64,000 nucleotides of DNA from DATFVJ01 sp963851085 (GCA_963851085.1 CAWKNX010000004.1:404215-468214); one strand, 5' to 3'; shown: positions 38,207 through 48,426, counted from the stretch's first letter. The notes: a model not told the origin generated them from the sequence alone. Program-made: numbers and translations.

Positions 38207-39283
38207 TCACGTGGTTGGAGTGGGACGCGGCGACCGGCCGACCGTGTGGAGGTGGCGCAGCGCCTGCGCGTACGAACCCGCGAGGCTGGTCTCACAGTAG
38301 GGCAGGCCGTGTTGTCGGCAGAACTCGCGGACGAGCGCCTGGGAGTGGCGCAGGTTGGGCCGGGGCATGCTGGGGAAGAGGTGGTGCTCGATCTGGTAGT
38401 TGAGGCCGCCGAGGCCAAAGTCGGCCAGCCAGCTGCCGCGTACGTTGCGGGAGGTCAGCACCTGCCGGCGGAGGAAGTCGCTGCGGTCGTCGGCGGCAAG
38501 GATGACCATGCCTTTGTGGTTGGGGGCGAAGGAGCAGCCCAGGTACAGGCCGAACAGTCCCTGCTGCACGAGGATGAACACGACGGCCTTGACCGGGGAC
38601 AGCACCAGGAACACCACGCCCAGATAGCCAACGACATGGGCGGCGAACAACGCCGTCTCCCAGATCCGGTGCCGCACGTGGCGTCTGGCCAACGCGCGGA
38701 TGCTGGCCACGTGCAGGTTGATCCCTTCGAGCAGCAACAGCGGGAAGAACAGGTACGCCTGGTAGCGGTACAGGAATGTCGCGACCGGTCCCCGGCTCCG
38801 GGCTTGGCCAGCGGTGAAGGCCAGCGCGCCGATCTCGAGGTCGGGATCCATACCCTCCTGATTCGGATGGGCGTGGTGGCGGTTGTGCTTGCCGACCCAC
38901 CAGTCGAAGCTCAGCCCGATCGCCAGGTTGCCGTGCAGGAGCCCGGTGATGTCGTTGGCGCGCCGCGAGCCGAAGATCTGCCGATGCCCGGCGTCGTGGC
39001 CGAGAAAGCCGATCTGGGTAAAGACGAACGCCAGGACGACGGCGACGGCCAGCTGCCACCAGGAATCGCCAATCAGGACGAATGCGGTCCAGCCCGCGGC
39101 CAGCAGCGCGGCCGTGACGGCGATCTTCCAGACGTAGTACCCGGCGCGGCGCTCAAGCAGGCCTGCGCTCTTGATCTGCCGCAGTAGCAGGGAGTACTGG
39201 CTGCCGACCGGCAGTTCGGCTCCGGTGATGGCCGGTTGCGGCTCCTGCCGGATTGCGGCAGCCTCCGCATCGGTGGTTGGCAC
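38207..39283 (-). CDS. membrane fatty-acid desaturase
   Basis: A 358-residue integral-membrane desaturase that introduces a double bond into an acyl chain with di-iron chemistry. The three His boxes are complete: FLGHDAGHRQIF (HxxxH), WVGKHNRHHAHPNQ (HxxHH) and GLNYQIEHHLFPSMPR (QxxHH). The QxxHH form is that of front-end type desaturases, without a cytochrome-b5 domain. Hydrophobic segments include ITVAALLAAGW-like and LAVAVVLAFVFTQIGF runs. The GTG at 39283 has CAGGAGGTTCACT upstream, an excellent ribosome-binding site. It is monocistronic and intact. Electrons probably come from a separate ferredoxin. Confidence 0.88.
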   Translation of the reverse strand: MPTTDAEAAAIRQEPQPAITGAELPVGSQYSLLLRQIKSAGLLERRAGYYVWKIAVTAALLAAGWTAFVLIGDSWWQLAVAVVLAFVFTQIGFLGHDAGHRQIFGSRRANDITGLLHGNLAIGLSFDWWVGKHNRHHAHPNQEGMDPDLEIGALAFTAGQARSRGPVATFLYRYQAYLFFPLLLLEGINLHVASIRALARRHVRHRIWETALFAAHVVGYLGVVFLVLSPVKAVVFILVQQGLFGLYLGCSFAPNHKGMVILAADDRSDFLRRQVLTSRNVRGSWLADFGLGGLNYQIEHHLFPSMPRPNLRHSQALVREFCRQHGLPYCETSLAGSYAQALRHLHTVGRSPRPTPTT

Positions 39284-39694
39284 AGTGAACCTCCTGACCG
39301 CAGTCACGCTGAACGGCAAATTGGTCGCCAGGATCCGAGGCGAAGCGTGTCGGGCGGGCAGCCGGAATCGGGAATCCCCCGGCGACCTGACCGTTGTGGC
39401 TCCGGCCTCTTCCGCCCGGCTGGACCTGATGGCCCGATGACAACGGCACGATGAACCGGATCCGCATTCGGCCTCGCCGCCTCGCTCGGGGCACACCTGT
39501 GAGCCTGCGACAGATACCGCCGGTCGGATCAGGGCCTCTCGTCCCGGCCGACCGGGACCAACGGACTCCGGCTTCTGTCAATCGCCGCGAAGCGTGAGGA
39601 CTGTTGCCCGTAATCGGTCCCCGTCCAGTCCCCCAGCCACCCAGGTGGAGCCGGGTGAGGTCCATGAGGCGACCGCGGCTCAACCTGAGACGGG
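39284..39694. other. upstream region of the desaturase
   Basis: No gene is recognised. It should contain the desaturase promoter on the minus strand, but I cannot identify the boxes. Confidence 0.35.
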
Positions 39695-40000
39695 TCACCT
39701 CGTGCCACACCCGCCGTTCAGGTTCAGCCCGTTGCCGTTGGCCTGGCCCGGGACGCTGTCGCCGACGTGGGTGTACAGCGGATGACCGTTGTAGGTCGCC
39801 TGAGGTGAGCCGTCTGACCGCTTGACCGTGCCCATCTTGCCGGTCACCCCCGGACTCGCCCGGCACGGCTCCGGTGACCGGCGGCCAGTAGGCGGCGCAC
39901 GTCCCGTCACACGCTGACCTGGCCGGGGTGTCCGGGGCGAACCAGTACAGCGTCAGCCCTTCGCATGGTGAGCACGGTCACGCCACCGATCTTCGTGGTG
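39695..40000 (-). pseudogene. repeat lipoprotein (YxFxxD type), decayed copy
   Basis: Pieces of the same family as the gene at 40236 can be read in different frames: GVTVLTMR near 39970, TCAAYWPPVTGAVPGESG near 39870 and TGKMGTVKRSDGSPQATYNG, HPLYTHVGDSVPGQANGNGL from 39850 to 39720. Frameshifts and the lack of the signal peptide show that it is dead. It lies 240 bases downstream of the intact paralogue on the same strand, so the pair is a tandem duplication. Confidence 0.7.
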
Positions 40001-40235
40001 ATTCCTGCCGTCGCATGCGCTCCGTGACCACTCCTACGCTCCGATCCTGCCTGCTGGACCGGCCTGAGACACCCCTGGCCGCCGCATCCGCCCGTGCCGC
40101 CGTGACAGCAGAACGTCGCACTGGCTCACCGCGCTCGGTAACCCTCATCTGGCCACGATCAGGCAGCCGGTGATCGCCGCTACCTGGATGCCTGCGCACC
40201 TGCCGCAAACAGCGCGGGCAGCCAGGACTGGCCGG

Positions 40236-40772
40236 TCAGTAGCCGTAGCCATTCCCGCCGGAGCCGGCTGAGGGGCTCGAGGCGGGCGTGGCGCCACCGG
40301 AAACGGTCACCTCATGCCACACCCCACCCGACGCGTTGATGCCATTGCCCTTCGCCTGGCCCGGGGCGGTATCAGCGATGTAGGTGTACAGAGGGTGCCG
40401 GTTGTAGGTGGCCTGCACCGTGCCGTCCGACCGGGTGATCGTGCCGAGCGTCCCGGTGACACCCGTACCGGCGGTCACCGGGCCCGTCACCGGCGGCCAG
40501 AACTGTGCGCACGACCCGTTGCAGTTCGACTTGGTGGAGGTGTCCGGGACGAACCAGTAAAGCGTACGGCCCTGGGCGTTGGTGAGCACCGTCGCGCCGC
40601 CGATCGTCGCGGTCTTCACCACCGCGCCAGAGGAGGCCGCGCCCGAGGAAGACGTGGCAGCAGCCGCCGGGCTGCCCGAACCCGCTGCGCCGCCGGTCGA
40701 TGAGCTCCCGCACGCCGCGGCGAGGAACGCAACGGCGGCCAAGACCACCGGCGCCAACCATCGGTGACGCAT
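40236..40772 (-). CDS. secreted lipoprotein with YxFxxD-type repeats (COG4315-like)
   Basis: A 178-residue lipoprotein. The signal peptide MRHRWLAPVVLAAVAFLAAA ends in the lipobox LAAACGS, so the mature Cys would be acylated. A Ser/Ala/Gly-rich spacer follows. Two related beta units come next: VLTNAQGRTLYWFVPDTSTK with SNCNGSCAQFWPPVTG, and ATYNRHPLYTYIADTAPGQA with GNGINASGGVWHEVTVSG. The family is surface-exposed with unknown role; paired Cys may form a disulfide. The GGAG nine bases before the ATG is the likely ribosome-binding site. Confidence 0.85.
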   Translation of the reverse strand: MRHRWLAPVVLAAVAFLAAACGSSSTGGAAGSGSPAAAATSSSGAASSGAVVKTATIGGATVLTNAQGRTLYWFVPDTSTKSNCNGSCAQFWPPVTGPVTAGTGVTGTLGTITRSDGTVQATYNRHPLYTYIADTAPGQAKGNGINASGGVWHEVTVSGGATPASSPSAGSGGNGYGY

Positions 40773-41531
40773 CGCATAACTCCGTTCACAAGAATTAACC
40801 CACATACCTATACCACGTTGTGCCGGGCAGGTCCGTTCAGCGTGGACCGGAGATGTCCAGGCGGAGCCATGCAGGTAGGAACGGGTATCGGCGGCCCGGC
40901 CCCGTGCCCAGGACGGGGGGTAACTCAGCCGAAGCGTCCTCGCCGCTGCCTCACGAAGTGCGGCTGACCGCCGGCCTCGCGGGCAGCCGCCGCACCGCCG
41001 CCTCGTCCTTCCATCCACAGTGTCGGTGGACCGGGTCCGGCTGCAGGGATCTTGCCCCTCAAGGTCGCTGAAAGTGCCCCTGGGTACGGAAAGGACACCC
41101 GTCCATGGATGCGAAAAAATCCTCTGACCTAGGAATGTGTGCGACATGGCGTTCCCGCGCGTAGGTAGCCGACGAGCACAGTGAGCTTGGCTGGTCGCGC
41201 GCGGAACCGCATGACCTGCGGGGAGTGGACGGGTCCATGGGAGCGGCCGGGGGTGGCTCAGGCGTCTTGGCGGCGGGTGCGATACAGCGGCGAGTCGCTC
41301 CGGTTCTTCACGGGGCGTCGCAGGCGTCTGCCCGGGCCGGGAAGACCGCGCGCCGGCGGATGGTCCACGCGACATGACGGACATGATCAAGCTTGGCAGC
41401 CAGGCTCCGGTGTCCTCCGGGAGGTTCGCCATGGGCGGGCGCGGTGGTGCTGGGGCAAGGTGGCAGACTATCGGGATGTAAGGCCCTTTCGGACACTCGC
41501 CTGCCGGTGATTTTGGAGGTGAGCAGATGCC
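40773..41531. other. about 760 bases between divergent genes
   Basis: No gene is recognised. It must contain the promoter of the lipoprotein (minus) and that of the stress protein (plus). A local low-GC patch near 40785-40820 (AAGAATTAACCC, ACCTATACC) is the likely lipoprotein promoter region. Confidence 0.35.
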
Positions 41532-42180
41532 ATGTCCGAGTTGGCCGGTGGCCTGATTGCGGTCGGGGTGGACGGCTCCCCGGCGTCGGTTGCCGCACTT
41601 CGGTGGGCCGCGGATCTGGCGCAGCTGCGCGATGCGCGGATCGTTGTGGTGCGCGCCTGGCATGTCGCACTCGCCAGTCTCGCCCCGTACGCCCCGGTGC
41701 AGCCGGCGGCCGACGCAGGAGGGCGAACGCAGCCGCGCTGAGGCTGACCTGGCGGGGGCGATGCTGACGGCATTGGGTCCGGCCCCGGAGGTCACGGTGA
41801 GGGCAGCGCTGGTCTGCGGCCCGCCAGCGCGCGTCATCCTGAATCAGTGTGCTGACGCGGACCTGCTGGTGCTGGTGCTGGGCGGGCATCACGCTGATTC
41901 TCACCTGCGGCAGACGGTGGGTGCGATCGCCGCGGCTTGCCTGCGGCGAGCTCCCTGCCCCGTGGTGATCGTGACCGTAGCGGCAGCACCGTCCGGGCGG
42001 GTGGTGGCCCCGGCCGCGGCTGTTACGTCGGTCGGGCTACCGGCGGCGAGGGCTCCCGGGTCATGGCCGCTCACGCGGCGGCCGGATATCGCGCCGATGG
42101 ACCCATGCCGTAGCACGTCCCGTCAGGGCGGCGGAATCCCCGGCCGCTGTTCGGCACCGACGACTCGTGACGCCCCTTGA
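41532..42180 (+). pseudogene. universal stress protein (UspA domain), one frameshift
   Basis: It opens MSELAGGLIAVGVDGSPASV and ALRWAADLAQLRDARIVVVR, the N-terminal half of a UspA domain. Near 41720 the frame shifts, and the second half reads RSRAEADLAGAML, VCGPPARVILNQCADADLLV, LVLGGHHADS and QTVGAIAAACLRRAPCPVVI. The nucleotide-binding loop (normally G-x2-G-x9-G-S/T) is degenerate here. After 41985 the sequence is no longer conserved. One indel explains the break. Confidence 0.7.
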
Positions 42181-42627
42181 CACGATCACCCGTAGAACGG
42201 CGGGGATGCGTACAGCCCCCGCGGAGGTTGCACCACGTTGCGTAACCAGCTGCGGAACGACCCCGGCTTGCGGACCTTCAGCCACAAACGCTCGCGATAA
42301 TGCATGGCTCCTCGTACAACGGTGACTGCGCCGGACTGCTGCGCTCGCTGGCCGACATGTGCGAGCAGACCTTGTGCTGCGGACCGGCGACCACAGCCCA
42401 GCCGCTCCCGCGGCACCCGGGACCGCGGCTGACCAGCAGCCGTTGCCTTCACGGCGGACCCGTCACCGCTCACACCGCTCCCGTTGGGCACGCAGGCGAG
42501 CTTTGCTCGCCGGTGTCAAAATCATCTGCGGGGTAAGCAGCAAAGGCCGGCCACACCAGACATTCGTAGCAAGCGAAGGTGACTTTCGGCCCTCGCGCGC
42601 GGCCAGACAACCTGTCTCACTTGGGGG
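42181..42627. other. about 450 bases without a supported gene
   Basis: A minus-strand frame ends at 42186 with RERLWLKVRKPGSFRSWLRN, but no start or family is visible. Nothing is called. Confidence 0.3.
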
Positions 42628-43218
42628 ATGTTCGTCGGCCATGAGGTTCTGCTCAGCGTCGATTTCGGGGTGGCCCGGGTGCGCTTTTCTGACTTCATCC
42701 GCGGCGGCTGGCTCGGCGACGCATCGGACCGCGCCCACGCCGACGGGCTCTCCGGCCTGACCCGGATCGGCCCTTTCGGCGCCGTTCTCGGTGCGTCCAA
42801 GCTGGCCCGGGTGCAGCTGGCTGCACCGGTACCCCGCGAGGACGCTGTCTGCGTGCCGCTGCGCTGGGAGGCCACCGGCGTCATGGGCCGGCTATTTCCC
42901 ATGTTCGACGCCGATCTGATGCTCACGCCGGGCGAGGCCGGGACAACCCGCCTGGCGCTGACGGGCGTCTACCGTGCGCCGCTTGCCACCGTCGGATCCG
43001 GGCTGGACCGGCTTGTGCTGCACAGGGCAGCGACGGCGACGGTCCGGTCGCTCATGCAGACTGTCGCGGAGTCCGTCGCAAGACCGGCCCCGGAGCCTGC
43101 CGTCTCGACACAGAATGGCGCGGCAGGCATCACCGACGGCGCCGCGCCCTACATGGACGTCGAGCCGGAAGCTTGGAAGCGCCCCTGTGCGGTTCAAGTA
43201 TTCGGCCACCGGGTCTGA
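42628..43218 (+). CDS. conserved actinobacterial hypothetical (SRPBCC-like)
   Basis: A 196-residue protein opening MFVGHEVLLSVDFGVARVRF. The alternation of strands and turns (VQLAAPVPREDAVCVPLRWE, ATGVMGRLFPMFDADLMLTP, TTRLALTGVYRAPLATVGSG) with a C-terminal helix (ATATVRSLMQTVAESVA) suits the SRPBCC/START-like helix-grip fold. The last 35 residues look unconserved. I know no specific function. The integrase remnant begins 32 bases downstream. Confidence 0.55.
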   Translation: MFVGHEVLLSVDFGVARVRFSDFIRGGWLGDASDRAHADGLSGLTRIGPFGAVLGASKLARVQLAAPVPREDAVCVPLRWEATGVMGRLFPMFDADLMLTPGEAGTTRLALTGVYRAPLATVGSGLDRLVLHRAATATVRSLMQTVAESVARPAPEPAVSTQNGAAGITDGAAPYMDVEPEAWKRPCAVQVFGHRV

Positions 43219-43249
43219 CCCGCGGCTGGGCCAGCGACCTTCCGGGTGT

Positions 43250-43507
43250 CTATGCGGCCGATTCGTACTGGCTGATCAAGCCACCGAGGATCTCGCGGCG
43301 TCCGATCCGGTCAAAGGGGACCGGGAACGGGACCACATGTGGATCGTCGCCGGGTGCTCGAAGGTCAAGCGAGCGGCGGGCTCGTCTGCTGTTGTAGTGG
43401 GTGGCGTACTCCTCGGGCACGACGCGCAGATGTCGCTCGCCGGCGATGAGCATCCGGTCGGTGCATTCGGTCCGCGCGGTGAGGACCCAGCGCTCCGCGA
43501 GGGCATT
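43250..43507 (-). pseudogene. 3' half of an integrase-core transposase split by recombinase element copy 1
   Basis: Read from the junction at 43507 leftward, the minus strand encodes NALAERWVLTARTECTDRML, IAGERHLRVVPEEYATHYNS and ends LGGLISQYESAA. This is the part of the DDE domain from the Asn of PRAN to the C-terminus. The 5' half of the same gene (FDAVFTSEGIEPLKIP, HCPRA) is found at the other end of the element, at 50753 onward. Confidence 0.8.
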
Positions 43508-43529
43508 GGACCAGGTCGTCAACTACATC

Positions 43530-43834
43530 CCATCCAGATGATCGGTACCGGCGTGTGCGGGTGACGGTTCCATCCGCTGTCTGGCAGGGATTTCGAGTTC
43601 GTCGCGCACCGCCACAACTGGGGCGAGGACCGGGTTCATCTCCACGACGAGAATGGTGAGCTGTTCTCGCTGCCGGCAGGGTGGACCGGCGTCGCGGCCG
43701 TCGATCCGTTCGTGGTGATCGCGGATGGCCGGTGCCCGGTCACGACCGGCGGTCTGCTGGCTCTGGCGGATCTGACCGGCCGGCTGCGCTCTCAGCCGGA
43801 CAGCGACGAGGCCGTCAAGCGAATTACGCCGTGA
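43530..43834 (+). pseudogene. DUF5372 gene, frameshifted copy
   Basis: The readable part FHPLSGRDFEFVAHRHNWGE, DRVHLHDENGELFSLPAGW and DGRCPVTTGGLLALADLTGR is close to the intact gene at 54719. Five bases are missing between the GTGACG and TTCCATCCG codons, so no start codon joins the frame. The function of DUF5372 is unknown. Confidence 0.7.
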
Positions 43835-44008
43835 ACGTCAAGGGGATTACGCCGGATGCGTTCCCTGGATCCGTGCTATCACGCTGGGCCTGGTGCGGTA
43901 ATATAGGTAATTTCCTGGCGCTCTTCAGCGTTCTGCGGCGTGTCGCAGTGAGATGGTCACGTGATGTCGGCAAAATCTCCTTAACGATCGTATCGGCTGG
44001 GAGGCGAC

Positions 44009-44482
44009 ATGGCCCCGCGAGGATCATCGGCGGACCCGAAGGTGGCGGCGCTGCGCGAGCCGCGGTGCCTGAACCCGCACCCCGGGCAGGTCACCGACGA
44101 GGCGTTCCTGGCCGAGGAGTTCTCCGGCGCCCGGGACGCGGTGCAGGTCAAGTACGAGATGGTGCGCCGCGTCAGCGTGGACGGCGCACCGGTCACCGCG
44201 ACAGCGGCGGCGTTCGGGCACTCCCGGCCGTCGTACTACCAGGCCGCCGCCGCGCTGGCCGCCTCCGGGCTGGACGGGCTGGTGCCGGCCAAGCCCGGGC
44301 CCCGCAGCGGTCACAAGCTCACCGAGCAGATCCTGATCTGGGCCGAACAGCAGCTGGCGGGCGACCCGGCACTGAAACCGGCCGGCCTGGCCACCCCGAT
44401 CGCCGAGGCATTCGGGGTGCGCGTGCACCCCCGCTCCATCGAGCGGGCGCTGGCCCGCCGCCGGGAGCACTCCAAAAGATGA
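44009..44482 (+). CDS. helix-turn-helix protein of the recombinase element, copy 1
   Basis: A 157-residue protein starting after GGGAGGCGAC. DAVQVKYEMVRRVSVDGAPV and TATAAAFGHSRPSYYQAAAA form the first HTH. A linker (DGLVPAKPGPRSGHKLTEQI) leads to a second winged part (PIAEAFGVRVHPRSIERALA). It resembles the N-terminal HTH pair of transposases without a catalytic domain. It probably binds the element ends or regulates the recombinase. The IS110 insertion begins at its last codons, so its C-terminus is altered by two residues compared with copy 2. Confidence 0.75.
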   Translation: MAPRGSSADPKVAALREPRCLNPHPGQVTDEAFLAEEFSGARDAVQVKYEMVRRVSVDGAPVTATAAAFGHSRPSYYQAAAALAASGLDGLVPAKPGPRSGHKLTEQILIWAEQQLAGDPALKPAGLATPIAEAFGVRVHPRSIERALARRREHSKR

Positions 44483-44636
44483 CATGCATCGGCCCCCGCT
44501 GGGGTCGTTGGCGGCTGAGCCGGCCGGGCTGCTGCCCGCGGCGGGAGACCTCCCCAGCTCAGACGCGTCACGATTAACGGGCGTAAGCATTCGCTCCCGG
44601 GGCGCTGGCGCGCCCCGGGAGCTTGAGGAGGTCCCG
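44483..44636 (+). ncRNA. IS110 left-end non-coding region with a strong hairpin (possible bridge RNA)
   Basis: Between the HTH stop and the IS110 start are 154 bases of non-coding DNA. They include the perfect 12-base stem GCTCCCGGGGCG / CGCCCCGGGAGC (44593-44622) with a six-base loop, just before the ribosome-binding site. IS110 elements carry a structured guide (bridge) RNA in a non-coding end. The position fits, but I have not matched the target loops, so this is inference. Confidence 0.35.
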
Positions 44637-45675
44637 ATGCCCATCGTAGGCGGGCTGGATATCCACCGGAAGCAGATCACCTTCGACTATCTGGACACCG
44701 TGACCGGGGCGGTGCAGCGCGGCCAGATCTCTCCGGCCGACCGGGCGCACCTGCGCGCCTGGCTGGCGCGGTTCGCCGGCCGGGACGACGTCGCGTTCGC
44801 GCTGGAGGGGTGCACCGGGTGGCGGTATGTCGCCGCCGAGCTGGCCGCGGCCGGGGTCGCGGCGCATGTCGGCGAGCCGGCGGACACCGCTTTCGCGCGT
44901 GGCCGCAAGCGGCACGCCAAGACCGGTCAAGACCGATTCCCGGCACCTGCGGCAGCTGCTGGCCGACGGCCGGCTGCCGGAGTGCTGGATCCCGCCAGAG
45001 CAGGTCCTGGAGTGCCGGGCGCTGCTGGAGACCTACCATGATCTGCGCCGCGAGCACACCGCCTGGGTGCAGCGCATCCACGCGGTCTTCTTCCACCAGG
45101 GAGCGCCGCGGCTGGGCGAGGGCGCCCTGCGCACCGAGGCGGGCCTGGCCGCGCTGCAGCAGGCCGCCGCCTGCCACCTGTCGCCAGCCGGGCAGCTGCA
45201 GGTCGCCACCGCCCTGGACATGCTCGCCGCCGTCGAGGCCCGGATGGACATGCTGCGCCAGCAGCTGCTGGCCGCCGCCCGGCGCCTGGCCGGAGCGAAG
45301 GTCCTCGCGGACCGGCTGTATGGCGTCGGCCCGGTCTCCGCCCTGGCGCTGACCTGCTGGCTCGGCGGCGCCGGCCGGTTCTCCTCCTCGCGCAAGGCGG
45401 TCCGGTTCGCCGGGCTGGACGTCACCGTCTACTCCTCCGACGGCAAGCGCTCACCCGGGCACCTGTCCCGCCAGGGACCGGAGATCCTGCGCTGGGTGGT
45501 GTACGAGGCCGGCAAGACCCACGCCCGCGCCTCCGCCCCCGGCCACGACTACTACACAGCCGTCAAGGACCGCAAGGACGGCAAGATCGCCGCCCTGCCG
45601 CAGGCCCGCAAGATCATCCGCCAGGCCTGCCACATCCTGGCCGAGCTCGGCGACGACGCGCTCACCGCCGCCTGA
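44637..45675 (+). pseudogene. IS110-family transposase, broken by a 10-base duplication
   Basis: It opens MPIVGGLDIHRKQITFDYLD (first Asp of the DEDD RuvC-like site), with ALEGCTGWRYVAAELAAAGV (Glu) and KRHAKT. Then the tandem repeat AAGACCGGTC/AAGACCGATT (44919-44938) shifts the frame by one. The rest reads KTDSRHLRQLLADGRLPECW, a helical middle, LYGVGPVSALALTCWLGGAG, KAVRFAGLDVTVYSSDGKRS and LSRQGPEILRWVVYEAG (Tnp20 domain). Without the duplication the gene would be complete. Confidence 0.85.
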
Positions 45676-45914
45676 ACCCGCCGCCCGCCGGTGACCATCC
45701 CCGTGACGCCCCCGAGCCGGGCAGGCAAGACGCAGCCGTCCTCACCCGATGGGGCACAACCGCGGCCAGCTCCCGTAGCGGCTGTCAGCCCGCTCCCCGC
45801 CCTGCCGCGCAGGGCACGCGGACGGCCTGAAAAGACTGAGCGGCCGCATCCCCCGCAGGCGGGGGACACCCGATCAATCATCATGTCACCGGGCGCCACC
45901 TGGCGCCCGCGGGC
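45676..45914. other. IS110 right end and spacer before IS1182
   Basis: It has no gene. The exact IS110 right border cannot be set, since IS110 elements lack inverted repeats. Confidence 0.35.
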
Positions 45915-47863
45915 CTAGGACGCCTCTGAACAACCTGGATCCGGCGGATGGCCTTGTGGTCGGCTGATCCGGCTCTGGCACCTGGAATATGCCGTCGCCC
46001 GCCGGGCTGGTGTCTGGCAGTGGCCGGGGCGGCAGCGGGAGAGTCTGCAGAGGCGGCGCAGGGGCCGGCGCCGGGCGGAACGGCGGGGTGTGGGCCGGTC
46101 AGGCCAGCACCCAGGCCCCGCCGGAGCGGGTCAGTCCGTGCCGCAGCAGCGTCCGCAGGTTGATCGCGGCGCATCGGTTGTGCAGCCAGGCGTCGTTTTG
46201 GGCGGTCCCGATGTAACGCAGCTTGACCCGGCGGCCGTTCTGGGTCGCGGTCCAGGCGATGATCCGCTCGATGGCCGACCGGGTAGGGTAGGCCTGCTTG
46301 AATGTCTCGGTGCGGGCCTGGGCGCGGGCCGCGCGCAGCAGGCCCTCGTGCGGGTGGATCGTCATCGACCGGCCGTCCCTGGCGGTGGTGCACATGCTGC
46401 GCAGCGGGCAGCCAGCGCACGCCGCGCCGAAGGTCGCGGTCCGGCTCTTGCTCATCTGGCGGACCTGCCCGGCGGGGCAGGTGACCGTGCCCTGCTCCTC
46501 GTTGATGGTGAAGTCATCCAGGGTGAACCCGCCGTCCACGGCTGGGCGTAGCGGCTTGGGCTTGATCACGGTGTCGTGCCCGGCGTCGCGGTAGGCGGCG
46601 CGGGCTTCCCCGGAGCCGTAGGCGGAATCGCCGTAGACCTCCAGCCCGCTGCCCTGCCCCGGGTCCGCGCCTGGCTCCGGCTCTGGCTCTGGCTCCGGCG
46701 CCGGCGCCGGGTCCGCGCCTGGCCCGGGCTCTGGGCCGGCGTCCGCGGGAGCCGCGCCCGGGGCAGGATGGAACCGGTCGCGGGCTGCCATCTTGACGCC
46801 GTTCTCCGCATCCGTGCTGCCCGGCCCGGCGGCCATCGTCATCTCGCAGTCGGTGATCAGCCCGGTGCCTGGCTCGGCGGCCACATGCCCCCGGAACCCG
46901 TCGCGGCGCTTGGACTTGCCCTTGCGGGTGTGCCGGGCCTCGCGGTCCACGGCCGGGATCACGCGGTCCGCAGCGACTTTCCGCGCGATCCGCCACCGGC
47001 CATCCGTCCCATCCGATCCCTCGGCGGGCTCCACGTCCTGCCCCGCGACCAGCGCCAAAAGGCCCAGCGCGCCCGCCTCCGGCCCGTCCCGCTCCGGCGC
47101 CCCCGCGCCGGTGAGCTCCTCCAGCACCGCCAGCGCGTCATTCACCAGGCCGCTGACCAGGTCCTGCTTCGCCTGAGGGTCGTCCCAGCCGATCGCCGGC
47201 TTGCCCGGCTTCGAATAGTCCAGCTGGCACACGCGGGCGACCACCCCGGCGGCGCCAGGCACCAGCCGCGCCACCTTCCGCATCGCGGCCATCAGCTGGG
47301 TCACCGTGTCCTGAGTGGCCACCGTCGTCGAACACCGTCGAGTCCACGCACCGCTTCCGCCGCCCCCGCAGGATCCCGGTCTCGGCGATCACCGCCGCGA
47401 CCGCGCCGGACACCCGGTCCGGGCGCTTGGAGGCGGCAATCCGCCGCCGCCAGTACACCAGCACAGACGGGTCGAAGCTCATCTGCATCAGCGACCGGCC
47501 GCAGGCCACCTTCCACCGGATGTCGAACTTCAGCGCGTCCGCGGTCTGGGTGTCCGACAGGTCATACAGCTCCTTGAGCACCAGCACGGCCCCGACCAGG
47601 TCCGCCGGCAGCGACGGGCGGCCCGTCCGGGAGGGGAACAGGTCGGCGGTGAAGCTGTCGGGGAACAGCTCGGCGCGGTGCTCAGCCATGAACGCGAACA
47701 CGCTGCCCGGCGGCACCAGGTGCCCGGCGACCTCGCCCGCGTCCCAAAGATCCACGTCCGCCCGCGTCTTCCCCTGCATGACACGATTCTCCCAAGGAAT
47801 CGAACACGATGCCGGCAAAACGCACGCCAAACAGGGGTCGTGGGTTATTCAGTGCCGTCCTAG
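45915..47863 (-). mobile_element. IS1182-family insertion sequence
   Basis: The ends are imperfect inverted repeats next to a CTAG on each side. The left side is CTAGGACGCCTCTGAACAAC from 45915. The right side, read inward from 47863, is CTAGGACGGCACTGAATAAC. A CTAG target duplication fits IS1182 preferences. The element is about 1.95 kb and carries a broken transposase. Confidence 0.7.
46099..47779 (-). pseudogene. IS1182-family transposase, one frameshift, acidic-proline insert
   Basis: The first frame starts at 47779 (MQGKTRADVDLWDAGEVAGH) and has the N-terminal DUF772-like domain: RTGRPSLPADLVGAVLVLKE, LSDTQTADALKFDIRWKVAC, RKRCVDSTVFDD. A small deletion near 47320 shifts the frame; the second part runs VATQDTVTQLMAAMRKVARL, KRRDGFRGHVAAEPGTGLI, LEVYGDSAYGSGEARAAYRD, CAGCPLRSMCTTARDGRSM and YPTRSAIERIIAWTATQNGR. 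An unusual run of Pro-Glu/Ala-Pro-Glu (about 46770-46660) lies between the first and second catalytic parts. Confidence 0.85.
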
Positions 47864-48026
47864 GTAAGCCTGGCTGCACCTCGCCGCCCCCCCGCCGCCA
47901 CGGCCGGTCACCCCAGCCTCGACAGGAAGGAACCCGCCAGCCCCACTCCCGCTACCCGCGCCTCCTGCACACCTTCCCCTGATGCTCCTGCCCCCGCTGC
48001 CCCATGATCTGCTCCCGGACAGCCGC

Positions 48027-48075
48027 GTCAAGGACGCCTCCGGCGCCGCTACGCGGGCGCTGCGCGCCCCTTGAC
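48027..48075. repeat. GTCAAGG inverted repeat
   Basis: GTCAAGG and CCTTGAC frame a GC-rich segment that contains GCGTCAAGGACGCCTCCGGC. A very similar structure recurs at 63766-63820. It may be a small mobile hairpin or a terminator-like element. Confidence 0.45.
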
Positions 48076-48426
48076 CCGGCCCGCCCGCTCGCAAGACCCG
48101 GCAGCTATCGGGGGGCATGGAGCACACTGACGCACGCCCGCAACCCTCCCGAACACGTCCCATAACTCATCCGGAACCCACTTGTGGCGCCCAGCCGAAA
48201 CAGGTAAGCCGCTGACCCGCCCGCCCCCGAGTGCGGGAAGGAGGAGAACCCGTCCCTGTCCCTGCGACCTTCACCTGGCCGCGCGGCTGCTGAACCAGGC
48301 CCGTCACCCCCGGGCCCGGATGCCGGCCAGGCTCGTGTTCCCGGCGGCGGGCCCGGCGCCCGCTACGAGCAACTGCATCATGCCGCCCTGCACGCCCGCG
48401 CGACCGCGTTCCCGCTGGGGCTGGGC

